Assembly: GCA_963710535.1 (NCBI GenBank)
Contig: CAVQAW010000007.1
Span: 62,001-126,000 of the forward strand
Origin: Pelagihabitans sp963710535
GTDB lineage: Bacteria; Bacteroidota; Bacteroidia; Flavobacteriales; Flavobacteriaceae
Reading direction: 5' to 3'
Length of the DNA: 64,000 bases
Positions within the stretch are counted from its first letter, which is position 1. Each line of letters begins with the position of its first letter. Made by a program: the position numbers and the translations under genes. Of the stretch, positions 32,891-45,800 are shown one piece after another. Below the pieces are notes generated by a model. It had not been told where the DNA came from. It was given only the letters and a program-made list of their open reading frames with translations, and did not search any database.

Positions 32891-34862
32891 ATGAAGGCAA
32901 AAATGACAAAAAAAGTACAGCTTCTGATATTGGTTTTGTGCTGCACTCTGGTAGGAAAACTTATGGCCCAGGATAATCCTCAGAAAGAGGGGCGTTTGGT
33001 AGTGAAAGGCAATGAAAAATATGCAGAATACTCCTTCAGTCCAGCAATCGATATCTATAAGAAAGTGTTGGAAAAAGGTTATGTTTCAGCGGATCTGCTA
33101 AAAAAACTTGGGAATTCGTATTATTTCAATGCAGAATACAAGGAGGCTTCTGAAACCTACAAAAAACTTGTCGATGGCTTTGCCAGTGATTCCGGTCCCG
33201 AATATTATTTCAGGTATGCCCAAACCTTAAGGTCTTTGGGCGATTACGACGCCGCCAAAACGGCGATGTCAAAATTCGTCGAAATGACTTCCGACGACAA
33301 CAGGGCCGCTATTTATAAAAGTGAGTCCGATTTTATGGAGGATATCAAGAAGAATTCCGGACGTTACGATATAGGCCCCTTCGAATATAACTCTCCTTAT
33401 TCCGATTTTGCACCCTCCTTTTATAAGCAAGGATTGATTTTTTCTTCCGATCGGGATACGGGCAATTTGGCGCGCTATCGTCATACTTGGAATTCAAAGG
33501 ACTTCCTAGATCTTTATAAGGTCAATGCCGATAGTATTTCTGAAAACGCAGTGGTCAAAATCGCTGAGGAGGTGAATACAAGACTTCATGAATCTACATC
33601 GGCGGTCACCAAAGACGGGAATACCCTATATTTTACAAGGAACAATTTCATCGAGGGAAAATATATCAAAGATGATCAAGGGGTCATCCGCTTGAAAATA
33701 TTCAGGGCCAAACTGGTCGATGGGGATTGGGGTGATGTCCAAGAATTGCCTTTTAATAGCAATGACCATTCAGTTGCCCATCCCGCCTTGAGTCCGGATG
33801 AAAAAACCCTGTATTTTGCTTCCGACATGAAGGGAACCCTAGGGGAATCGGATATTTTTAAGGTAGCGATCAATGAGGATGGTAGTTTCGGTACCCCGGT
33901 AAACCTTGGAAATACTATCAATACCGAGGCAAGGGAAACATTTCCGTATGTCACCGCTGAGGAGATACTCTATTTTTCTTCCGACGGACATCCCGGTTTG
34001 GGAGGACTTGGATGTCTTTGCCACAAAAATCGCCAAAGGACGGCTCGATGGATCCTTGTTCAACGTTGGGGAACCTGTTAACAGCAACATGGACGATTTT
34101 ACTTTTATCATTGACGAGACCACCAAAAAAGGATATTTCGCCTCCAATAGGGCCACTGGAAAAGGGGCAGATGACATTTATGCGTTTCTGGAAACCAGGC
34201 CGTTGGTCTTTGATTGTATCCAAGCCGTGACGGGCACGGTAAGGGACAAGATATCGAATGAGGTCCTGGTCGGGGCCACGGTAAAGGTCATCGATGAAAA
34301 CAATGAAGAAATACTGACGACAATAACCGATTCCAATGGCGACTATAGCCTTACCCTCGACTGCAATCAAGGGAACTTTGTAAGGGCCTCGACCCAAGGA
34401 TATGTGCCCTCAGAGGAATACCTGGGCAAATCGGACGGGAAGCCCAAAATCATCGACTTCTATCTGGAAAGGGACAAGGTTACCGCTGGTTTCGGTGATG
34501 ATTTGGCAAAATTGCTGCAGTTGAGTACCATTTATTTCGATTTTGACAAATACAACATCAGAAAGGACTCTGAAATTGAAGTCGAAAAGGTGATCGCGGC
34601 CATGGAAAAATACCCCAGTCTGAAGATCAAGGTGAATTCACATACCGACAGTCGCGGGCCTGACGCCTATAACTTATGGCTTTCCAAGAAAAGGGCCGAA
34701 TCTACCGTAAATTATATGATTGCGAAAGGCATCGCCGAAGACCGGCTCAATGGAGAAGGCTTTGGGGAAACCAAACTGATCAACCAATGCAGCAACGGGG
34801 TGAAATGTACCGCGAAAGAACATGAAATGAACCGACGATCGGAATTCATCATCATGGAGTAA
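32891..34862 (+). CDS. PorE-like OmpA family protein, frameshifted at 34010/34011
   Basis: Two frames (32891-34081 and 33906-34862) join into one 656-residue protein if one extra G at 34010/34011 is ignored. The shift falls inside the conserved GHPGLGGLDVFATK motif, which reads GLGCLCHK as sequenced. Order: signal peptide (1-25), TPR-like helices (about 35-150), a PD40 beta-propeller (about 165-410), a carboxypeptidase regulatory-like domain (VTGTVRDKISNEVLVGATVKV), and a C-terminal OmpA peptidoglycan-binding domain (YFDFDKYNIRKDSE, NLWLSKKRAESTVNYM). That is the layout of PorE, which anchors the T9SS ring to peptidoglycan. Its place after PorP/SprF supports a T9SS role. It is either a sequencing error or a recent mutation. 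Confidence 0.88.
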
Positions 34863-34891
34863 AATGTAAATTTCCTTCGATAAAAATCTGT

Positions 34892-34920
34892 AAAGCGGTT
34901 ACTTAGGTAGCTGCTTTTTT
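34892..34920 (+). terminator. rho-independent terminator after the PorE-like gene
   Basis: An 11-bp stem with two G-U pairs (34892-34902 with 34907-34917), 4-base loop and a run of six T to 34920. It ends the first T9SS cargo operon. The rest of the 312-base gap to the next gene contains a TATATTTG -7 element at 35092-35099 but no clear -33. Confidence 0.8.
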
Positions 34921-35091
34921 GCTTTAGGAACTGGTAGAAACCCATATTTAAAGCCATCCCATCGGTAAAATACATCTATTTTTTGGGTCGTAATTTGTAA
35001 GAATCAACACCCTATACCGCAACAATCAAGGTCTTCACTCTTGCAATCGGGCCCTTCACAACAATTATTTATTTATCGTAATGGCTACTTC

Positions 35092-35099
35092 TATATTTG
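35092..35099 (+). promoter_or_regulatory. -7 element before the Calx-beta/beta-helix gene
   Basis: TATATTTG matches TAnnTTTG 75 bases before the ATG at 35175; no TTG is found at the expected distance. Confidence 0.4.
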
Positions 35100-35174
35100 T
35101 TTGGTTTAAAGAATCGTGTGGTACTACCATGCAATGATTGACAGACCGAGTGTAAATCAAATAGGAGAAAATCG

Positions 35175-38100
35175 ATGAAGTTTTTTGGCAATTCAAAAAT
35201 ATTGCTTTTGGTTTTTGTATTTCTGTGCAGTGTGCAAATGATCGCGCAGCAGACCTATCGTGATAATTTTGGTAGTGCGTCCTATTCGAACAATGATGGG
35301 AACACCAATTTTTCGGCGGGTTGGGATGATAGTGAAGATGGCAATCCATCCAACGGTAGGATTCAAATCACTGGGGGAAGATTATCTCTCAATAACCTCG
35401 ATGGAAGAACGATAAGTAGAAACTTGAATCTTGCCGGAGCCACGGCGGTGACCCTGACACTTAACTATGATGCGAACTCAAGGGGAGATGAAGGACTTGA
35501 TGTTGAGCTATGGAACACTTCAACCGGCGGTTTTTGGGAAGTGGTGGCAACTTTCAATTCAGATTCATCCGGTTCGATGTCACATACCTTAACCAGCAAC
35601 CAAATTTCTGCATCCTCGGCCATTCGTTTTTCAGGTACCGACAACAGCTGGGGCGGAGGTGAGACCATTTTTATCGATAATGTATTGTTTTCGGCGACTT
35701 TTGGCCCGAGTATTTCCATCAATGATGTGACAGTGACCGAAGAAGCAGGTAATGCGGTATTCACGGTTACACTCACTCAGAACCTACCTGGGGGCTTTAA
35801 CGTGAACTATGCTACCGCCGATGGTACGGCCGTCGCCTTGAGCGATTACACCACTACCACGGGTACTTTGAGTTTTGTCGGCACAGCCGGGGAAACCCGG
35901 ACCATTTCCGTGCCCATCATCAACAATACCTATGGCGAAAGTACGGAGACCTTTTTGGTGAACCTATCAGGCGGTACCAATGGCATTGTCATTGCAAGAC
36001 CTACCGGTACAGGTACCATTACCGATACCGATCCGGCCATCCCCAATAATGTGCCCTTAACCCTTTATGAAGAATTTAGCGGGTATTTTGATTATACGAC
36101 AACGGGGGGATCTTTGCGCACCCAGGATAACAATAATAACGCGTGTTCCATTACCGCGGCATCGTCCAATACCCTGCTGTCTCCTATCCCTGCCGGGGCA
36201 ATTGTCAGGAAGGCCTATTTAAAATGGGCACATTCGAGTCAAAATGTCGATGATATAGTGAGTTTGGAAGGCCAAAATGTAACGGCAAGCGTCATTTATG
36301 GGTCATCTTTGTCGGGCAGTCGTCAATTTTATGGCTATATGGCCGATGTGACCAGCCTTGTACAGGCCATTCCCAACCCATCGACCAATGTTTTCGATTT
36401 TACGGGACTTACCGTTGATAATTCCAATACGTATTGTTCCTCGGCCACGGTCTTGGGCGGGTGGACCTTGATTGTTTTCTATGAGCTGGCAACATTGCCT
36501 GCCGTTACCATTAATCTCTATGACGGTTTTAGCGGGGAAAGCAACTCTTCGTCTTCCTATACCTTGGGGGGTTTTTTTGCGATTGGGGCCAGTGGGGCAA
36601 AAACCACGGTCTTATCTTGGGAAGGAGACCAGACTTTGAGCAACAATGAACTTTTGACGGTTACATCCGGCACGGGTACCTATACCTTGGCAGGGGATGG
36701 TGACAATAATGGCATCACGGTCAATAATCCCTTTAATTCCACCATTTTTGACAACACCGTTAGTCCGATTATCAATCAGACCACTCCATATGGGCTTGAT
36801 TTGGATACCTATAATATTTCGCCCTATATCACCCCTGGGGAAACCACGGTAACCACCACAGTGCAATCGGGCCAGGATTTTGTGATGGTCAATTCGGTGC
36901 TGCTAAAAGTGCCCTCCAATTTGATCACGGGAACTGTTTATGAGGATAAGAATTATGGTGGGGGAGCTGGCCGGAATTTGGCAGCATCCTCAGGCGTGGG
37001 GGTCGTAGGGGCAACCGTGGAGTTGTATACGGCTTTGAACGCCTTTGTGAAATCAGCGACTACCAAGCCCAATGGTACCTACACGCTCGGAGGGATGGCC
37101 AACGGGAGTTACAAGGTAAGGGTGGTCAACGGCACCGTAAGATCGAACAGGACCGGTGGGGCCGGCTGTGCGACTTGTTTGGCCGTACAGACCTATCGAA
37201 GAAATTACGCCACTGTGGGCGGTTTTACCAATGTGGCGAATAGGGTCGGCGGCGCCAACCCAGCCGGGGTAGATCCAGGTGCAGGTACGGTTGTAAATGC
37301 CCAAACGGTTTCTACGGTCACCATCACCAGTGAAGGGGTCATTGGCCTGGATTTTGGCTTTAATTTCAATACGATTGTTAATACGAATACTACCGGACAA
37401 GGTTCCTTGGAGCGATTCATCGTGAATTCGAATAATTTAGGGAATACCGGTTTGGATATTGTGGCCAATGGTATCTTTGATCCTGCTGCCGGGGTCGACA
37501 CCTCCATTTTTATGATTCCGCCTACGGGCGATACACAGGGGCGGACGGCAGATGTCAATTTTGCCAGTGGCTATTTCAATATTTTTATAACCGGATCTTT
37601 AAGCAATATTACGGATGCCGGAACAAGTATCGATGGACGTACCCAAACCGCCTATTCTGGCAATACCAATGCCGGGACTATTGGTTCTGGCGGCACGGCT
37701 GTCGGTATTTCCGCTACCCTTCTTCCTAATTATGATCGTCCTGAAATTCAGGTACATAGAGATGGTGGGGACGTATTTCAAATCGATGCGAGTACCACCA
37801 CGATCAGGAATATTTCGGTATACGCAAATGATAAAGCGGGGATTCGGATCAATTCGGGCTCGGCCTTCATTTACGAAAACCTATTGGGGGTCAATGCCGC
37901 CGGAGTAAAGGCAGGGGCCATTGAATTTGGGGTGGAGATGCGCAACGGAAATGCTACCATCGCTAGAAATTATTTTAGTGGATCGGATGATGCCGGAATG
38001 AACATAGACGGCGGTACGAGCACTATTCTTGAATACAACCATTTTTATCAAAACGGAATCGACAATTGTGCAGATAATATTGTATTGAACGATGGCTCTG

Positions 38101-38925
38101 GCATTGTTATAAGAAACAACCTGATCAACCAAGCCTCCGGAATTGGTATCGAAGCCGACTCTTTTGGGGCAGGTCTTTTAATCACCGAAAATACCATTTC
38201 CGGGAACGGAATCGGCGCAACGGACTGTGGCGGTGGTGTTTTTGATGACTCCGGGATACGGTTGAAAGCAGCCAATGCGACCATTTTCAGGAATGTCATT
38301 CACGGAAATCAAGGCGAGGGCGTTGTGGTGGCGGAAAATGTTTCAGGAATATTGATATCTCAAAACTCGATGTATAACAACGGCGTTCGGGCCCCATCAC
38401 TTGGAATCGATCTTGATGCTTCTAGAAAGAAACGGCGATGGTGTAACCCTGAACGATAATGGAGATGGGGACAATGGTCCTAACGGATTGCTGAACTTTC
38501 CCATTATAACGGCTACTTTTACGTCAAGTACCACCCTGACCATTGAAGGCTGGGCGAGGCCCGGAGCGACCATAGAGATCTTTTTGACCGATATCAGTGA
38601 AGGAACCGCCAGTCCCGGCGCCAATCAGTTGGGCAGGTCTACCGACTATGGGGAGGGCCAGGTGTACTTGGCGACGGTGGTCGAAGGCAGCGGTGCCGAT
38701 TTGGCCCCCGGATCTTCTTCCTATACCGATCTCGATGGGAATACCGACAATACCAATAAATTTAAGTTCACCATTCCCAAACCAGCTGCGGCAGCTGTGG
38801 GAAAATTGGTGACCACTACGGCTACCATAGCGAACAGCACCTCCGAATTTTCACCCTTCAGCATCCTCAAAGCCTATACGATCATTACCAATCGTAGGAT
38901 TACCTATAGGGTGAATCGCAATTGA
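35175..38925 (+). CDS. secreted Calx-beta and right-handed beta-helix protein, frameshifted near 38430
   Basis: Two frames (35175-38459 and 38401-38925) join into a 1249-residue protein if one extra base in the A-rich run near 38425-38432 is removed. A signal peptide (residues 1-25, ending IAQQ) leads into a jelly-roll-like domain (about 26-180), a Calx-beta domain (SINDVTVTEEAGNAVFTVTL to TGTITD, about 180-285), an unfamiliar domain (about 295-590, with DVTSLVQ and GGWTLIVFYE), an SdrD B-like domain (GTVYEDKNYGGGAGRN), and a parallel beta-helix (about 730-1080, TIRNISVYANDKAGIRINSG). The C-terminus (NRRITYRVNRN) is neither type A nor type B T9SS signal as I know them. It is probably an exported surface protein with unknown ligand. 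Confidence 0.75.
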
Positions 38926-39840
38926 TTGACAGTTAGACCCTAACCATTTAAGGATCGTTCAAGCGTATTTCACAAGCTTTTTACTTGGAAAACCACCAAG
39001 GTAATGGCGACATTTTTGCTGTTTTGTAAGCTTACAAAACGGTTCTTCTAAACTGAAATGAACCCTTTTAATACTGTTTAGGTATAACCGTTCGAAGTCG
39101 ATATGTATCTTTTTTTGGGAATCAGGCGGGATAACTGGGAAGCATTTCTGGGCATATTTTAACCCTTTAGATTGATTTGCAAGCTAGCTTGGCCATGTAG
39201 CTCGACAAGCTGCGATCTCTCTGCATTTTACAAAAAATTGCAGTGCTGAAACCTCCAATCCTGCACTGCAAATGTTAGTCGATATTTCCCCATTTCGACT
39301 CGAAGGATTACCATCGGGATCACTAAAATTTAAACGGTTTTGCCGGTCTCGATTTTGTGAAAAATAAGGAAAATTCTTACCTTTTTTCATTCGGTAAGTG
39401 TTGCTATTATTGCGTTGATCGACCAACGAAACACCTAGAAATTTTAGGTTTTTTTCATGCATAACCTCAATTATCGGGGTTTATACAGTGCATTTCGTCG
39501 AGTACACAACAATAATTTCCGAGTGGTATAGGTAAAGTTAATTTTGTATGGTGTAATTAAACCGTACTTGTGATAGTTCGGTTCAATGAAACCCAAAGTA
39601 TGAATAACCTAACCGAGCTTGACCAAAATTCCTTCGGGAAAACCAATATGGCAAATGGGCGTGATACAGAACGTATTTCCCTCGGCCATCATCGTTCGTT
39701 TCGAACACAGCAAATCAAGGTATTCAGCTTATCAAATTTGTAAAGGAGAGTTGAATGGTGCTCCTGATCCACTTCGTGGGAGGGCGCCATTAAAACGGCA
39801 ACAATAAATGTACAAGATTGTTCAAAGAAAAGTAATGGCC
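38926..39840. other. 915-base gap upstream of the giant repeat protein
   Basis: No convincing gene. It contains a perfect 20-base palindrome at 39021-39040 and a TAATTTTG -7-like element at 39539-39546, which would leave a leader of about 290 bases before the giant gene. A 92-codon minus frame at 39184-39462 has no recognisable features. The gap is AT-rich compared with the gene that follows. Confidence 0.4.
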
Positions 39841-42800
39841 ATGAAAAATATAATACTAACCCTGTTTTTGTTGATGGGGGGAATTGTCTTTTCTCAGACG
39901 ACCGTAACATTGCAAGACCAATGCAACTGTGAGGTACTCAGTGGGACAGCGGTTACCGCTGCCGGGATGGCTGCTCCTACAGGGGCCGATACGGGGGATA
40001 TCTATGTGAACACCAATACGGGCACCATTTATTTCTGGGATGGCAATTCATGGGAATTGACCTCCTCCGATGATCAACGACTACAGGCTTTTAGCTTTAA
40101 CGCGGGCACCAATGTACTGTCGCTTCGAATTGAGAATGGCAATACGGTCACCGTTAATCTTGCTGCCTTGGCGAACACAGGTACCGATGATCAGAGATTG
40201 ACCCTAGTAGGTAATATGCTCACATTGGAAGATGGTGGCACCGTAAACCTTAGCCCGTACCTGGACAATACGGATAATCAACAAATCACCGCTTTTAGCC
40301 TTAATGGCGCTACCAATATTCTTACACTCACCCTTCAAAATGGGGGTACCCGAAATGTGGATTTATCTGGGCTGGTGGGTACCGATGACCAAACCGCTGC
40401 TGAAGTAACCTATAATAATGGTGTTTCCGGCCTAGCTGCCACCGACGTGCAGGCTGCGATCGACGAGATCAACGCGGCCGCGGGCACCGTGGCGCTTGTG
40501 GACAACCTTGACGGGACCTACAGCTTCACCGATGCGGGCGGGAACGTGACCGTGATCAGCGACACCTCGGTATCGACCCTGGTCGACAACCTTGACGGCA
40601 CCTATACCTATACCGACGAGACGGGCAACCCCTCGACGATAGACACCCGGGCTGCCTCGAACCCCTACGACAACACCGTCTCCGGCCTAGCTGCCACCGA
40701 CGTGCAGGCTGCGATCGACGAGATCAACGCCGCCGCGGGCACCGTGGCGCTTGTGGACAACCTTGACGGGACGTACAGCTTCACCGACGCGTGGCGGGAA
40801 CGTGACCGTGATCAGCGACACCTCGGTATCGACCCTGGTCGACAACCTTGACGGCACCTATACCTATACCGACGAGGCGGGCAACCCCTCGACGATAGAC
40901 ACCCGGGCTGCCTCGAACCCCTACGACAACACCGTCTCCGGCCTAGCTGCCACCGACGTGCAGGCTGCGATCGACGAGATCAACGCGGCCGCGGGCACCG
41001 TGGCGCTTGTGGACAACCTTGACGGGACCTACAGCTTCACCGACGCTGGCGGGAACGTGACCGTGATCAGCGACACCTCGGTATCGACCCTGGTCGACAA
41101 CCTTGACGGCACCTATACCTATACCGACGAGACGGGCAACCCCTCGACGATAGACACCCGGGCTGCCTCGAACCCCTACGACAACACCGTCTCCGGCCTA
41201 GCTGCCACCGACGTGCAGGCTGCGATCGACGAGATCAACGCGGCCGCGGGCACCGTGGCGCTTGTGGACAACCTTGACGGGACCTACAGCTTCACCGACG
41301 CGGGCGGGAACGTGACCGTGATCAGCGACACCTCGGTATCGACCCTGGTCGACAACCTTGACGGCACCTATACCTATACCGACGAGACGGGCAACCCCTC
41401 GACGATAGACACCCGGGCTGCCTCGAACCCCTACGACAACACCGTCTCCGGCCTAGCTGCCACCGACGTGCAGGCTGCGATCGACGAGATCAACGCCGCC
41501 GCGGGCACCGTGGCGCTTGTGGACAACCTTGACGGGACCTACAGCTTCACCGATGCGGGCGGGAACGTGACCGTGATCAGCGACACCTCGGTATCGACCC
41601 TGGTCGACAACCTTGACGGCACCTATACCTATACCGACGAGACGGGCAACCCCTCGACGATAGACACCCGGGCTGCCTCGAACCCCTACGACAACACCGT
41701 CTCCGGCCTAGCTGCCACCGACGTGCAGGCTGCGATCGACGAGATCAACGCGGCCGCGGGCACCGTGGCGCTTGTGGACAACCTTGACGGGACCTACAGC
41801 TTCACCGACGCGTGGCGGGAACGTGACCGTGATCAGCGACACCTCGGTATCGACCCTGGTCGACAACCTTGACGGCACCTATACCTATACCGACGAGACG
41901 GGCAACCCCTCGACGATAGACACCCGTGCTGCCTCGAACCCCTACGACAACACCGTCTCCGGCCTAGCTGCCACCGACGTGCAGGCTGCGATCGACGAGA
42001 TCAACGCGGCCGCGGGCACCGTGGCCCTTGTGGACAACCTTGACGGGACCTACAGCTTCACCGACGCTGGCGGGAACGTGACCGTGATCAGCGACACCTC
42101 GGTATCGACCCTGGTCGACAACCTTGACGGCACCTATACCTATACCGACGAGACGGGCAACCCCTCGACGATCGACACCCGTGCTGCCTCGAACCCCTAC
42201 GACAACACCGTCTCCGGCCTAGCTGCCACCGACGTGCAGGCTGCGATCGACGAGATCAACGCCGCCGCGGGCACCGTGGCGCTTGTGGACAACCTTGACG
42301 GGACCTACAGCTTCACCGATGCGGGCGGGAACGTGACCGTGATCAGCGACACCTCGGTATCGACCCTGGTCGACAACCTTGACGGCACCTATACCTATAC
42401 CGACGAGGCGGGCAACCCCTCGACGATAGACACCCGGGCTGCCTCGAACCCCTACGACAACACCGTCTCCGGCCTAGCGGCCACCGACGTGCAGGCTGCG
42501 ATCGACGAGATCAACGCGGCCGCGGGCACCGTGGCCCTTGTGGACAACCTTGACGGGACCTACAGCTTCACCGACGCGGGCGGGAACGTGACCGTGATCA
42601 GCGACACCTCGGTATCGACCCTGGTCGACAACCTTGACGGCACCTATACCTATACCGACGAGACGGGCAACCCCTCGACGATAGACACCCGGGCTGCCTC
42701 GAACCCCTACGACAACACCGTCTCCGGCCTAGCTGCCACGAATGTACAGGACGCAATAGATGAACTCAATACAGGAAGTACCGATGATCAAAATATCAAT

Positions 42801-45800
42801 GGTTCCGGTCTTTCCGGCACTGACCTTACCATAGGTATAGAGAATGGATCTTCGGAAATTGTTGATCTTTCGAGCCTTTCGGAGACAGTCGTTGCCGGCA
42901 CAGGTGCCATTACCGTTACCGACGATGGCAATGGGAACTATACCGTAAATTCGACCGATCCCGATGAAGACCTGACCAATGAGCTTACCTTGATCGGCAC
43001 AGGGGCACCCGCCATTGTTCCCAGTAACAGCGGGGTTACCTATGTAGACGATGCTGCCGGTCAATTATATGTATATGATGGGGCAGCTTGGCAAGTGGTA
43101 GGCGGCAATGCCAGTCCGGACCTGGATCCAGATCCGGCAAATGAAGTAAACACCGCATTTGCCGTGAATGGCCTCAATCTTGAAATTACGGATAGCGCCG
43201 GTACCTTAGCCGTTCCATTGGCTTCTATTGGATCGGATGACCAAGACCTGACGGGTGCCAGCCTGACCGGGAATATTTTACAGATCGATATCGAAAATGG
43301 CGGTTCCACCACGGTGGATCTTTCCGCGTTGGACAACACGGGCACCGACGACCAGAACATCAGTGGATCTGGACTTTCGGGAACCGACCTGACCATAGGA
43401 ATCGAGAACGGGGGATCGGAAGTGGTCGACCTTTCCAGTTTGGTGGGTACCGACGACCAAACGGCCGCAGAAGTGTCCTATGACAATACAACCTCCCTAT
43501 TGACCGCAACGGACACCCAGGCCGCCTTGGATGAATTGGCCGCAGCCAGTTCGGACGACCAGAACCTGACCTTGGCGGGCAATACGCTCTCCATCGAAGA
43601 CGGCAACAACGTCGATTTGAGCGGATATCTTGACAATACGGACGACCAGAACCTGACAGGGGCCACCTTGACCGGTAACACCTTGCAGATCGATATCGAG
43701 AACGGTACTTCGGCCAGTGTGGATCTTTCAGCCCTCGACAATAGCGGTACCGACGACCAGAACCTGACCTTGGCGGGCAATACGCTCTCCATAGAAGATG
43801 GGAACAGCGTGGACCTTAGTGGATACGTTTCAACGGATGACCAGAACATCAGTGGATCGGGGCTTTCCGGTACCGATCTGACCATCGGAATCGAAAATGG
43901 GGGATCGGAGGTGGTCGACCTCTCCAGTTTGGCCAATACCGATGAACAGGATTTGAGCAGTGCGGTGATCACGCCCAACGAGAGCGTGGAGATACAGATC
44001 ACCAATGGTAGCAATACGACCATCGACATCAGGGATGCCGATTCGGACGTCACGAACGAACTTACCTTGATCGGCTCCGGGGCACCGGCGGTGATCCCCA
44101 GCAACAGTGGGGTCACCTACGTTGATGATGTGGCCGGACAGCTATATGTTTATGATGGCAGCGCCTGGAACGCAGTGGGCGGGAATGCCTCCCCGGATTT
44201 GGACGGCGACCCGACCAACGAACAAAATACCGCCTTTGCGATCAACGGAGCGAACCTTGAAATCACCGATAGCGGTGGCACCTTGGGCGTACCCTTGGCG
44301 GCTTTGGGAACGGACGACCAAAACCTGACCTTGGCGGGCAATACCCTGTCCATCGAGGATGGTAACAATGTTGACCTTAGTGGGTATTTGGACAATACCG
44401 ACGACCAAAACCTGACCGCTGCCACTTTGACCGGCAACACCTTACAGATCGATATCGAAAACGGGTCCTCGGCCAGCGTGGATCTTTCGGCCCTTGACAA
44501 CAGTGGTACGGACGACCAAAACCTAACCTTGGCGGGCAATACGCTCTCCATCGAAGACGGGAACAGCGTGGACCTTAGCGGATATGTCTCAACGGATGAC
44601 CAGAACCTGACCTTGGCTGGCAACACCCTTTCCATCGAAGACGGCAATAACGTCGATTTGAGCGGATATCTTGACAATACGGACGACCAGAACCTGACAG
44701 GGGCGACCTTGACCGGGAACACCCTACAGATCGATATCGAGAACGGGACCTCGGCCAGTGTGGACCTATCTGCCCTTGACAACAGCGGTACCGATGACCA
44801 AGCTCTTAGCTTGGCAGGCAATACCCTGACCCTGGAGGACGGCGGTTCGGTGGACCTGAGCGGGTACGTGAGTACCGACGACCAAGCCCTGAGCTTGGCC
44901 GGCAATACCCTAACCCTGGAAGATGGCGGTTCGGTGGATTTAAGTGGTTATGTGAGCACAGACGACCAAAACCTGACCTTGGCGGGCAACACGCTCTCCA
45001 TCGAGGACGGCAACAACGTCGATTTGAGCGGATATCTTGACAATACGGACGATCAGAACTTGACAGGGGCGACCCTGACCGGCAATACCTTGCAGATCGA
45101 TATCGAGAACGGGACTTCGGCCAGTGTGGACCTATCTTCCCTGGACAACAGCGGTACCGACGACCAAGCGCTGAGCTTGGCAGGCAATACCCTAACCTTG
45201 GAGGATGGCGGTTCGGTGGACCTAAGTGGTTATGTGAGCACCGACGATCAGAATATACAGAACTTGGGATTAGCGGGCACCACTTTGACCGTGGGCATAG
45301 AGAGCGGCACCTCGCAGACCGTTGACCTGGCCAGTTTGGTGGGCACCGACGACCAGGCGCTGAGCTTGGCCGGCAATACCCTGACCCTTGAGGACGGCGG
45401 TTCGGTGGACCTGAGCGGTTACGTAAGCACCGACGACCAGAACCTGACCTTGGCGGGCAACACGCTCTCCATCGAGGACGGCAACAACGTCGATTTGAGC
45501 GGATATCTTGACAATACGGACGATCAGAACCTGACAGGGGCGACCCTGACCGGCAATACCTTGCAGATCGATATTGAGAACGGCGCTTCGGCAACCGTGG
45601 ACCTTTCCAGCCTTGTCGGCACCGATAATCAGACAATATCTTCGAACAATACCCCTGGTGACATTACTATTTCCGGTGGAAACAATATCACCTTGAATGT
45701 GGACGATGCGGATGCCATAATAGGAAATGAAGTAACCGATGCGACCGATGCTACTTTAATTCGTTCTGGATTGGGAACGACAGTAAGTCCATATACATTG

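Noticed and set aside
34005..34016. Programmed frameshifting in the PorE-like gene
   Set aside because: No slippery heptamer, in-frame stop or stimulatory hairpin is seen at the site; a simple extra base explains it.
39184..39462. 92-codon minus-strand frame in the 915-base gap
   Set aside because: No recognisable domain, no promoter, composition unlike neighbours.
40429..42725. Possible CRISPR or satellite array
   Set aside because: The 255-bp units are in-frame coding repeats inside a larger protein with no spacer structure or cas genes.
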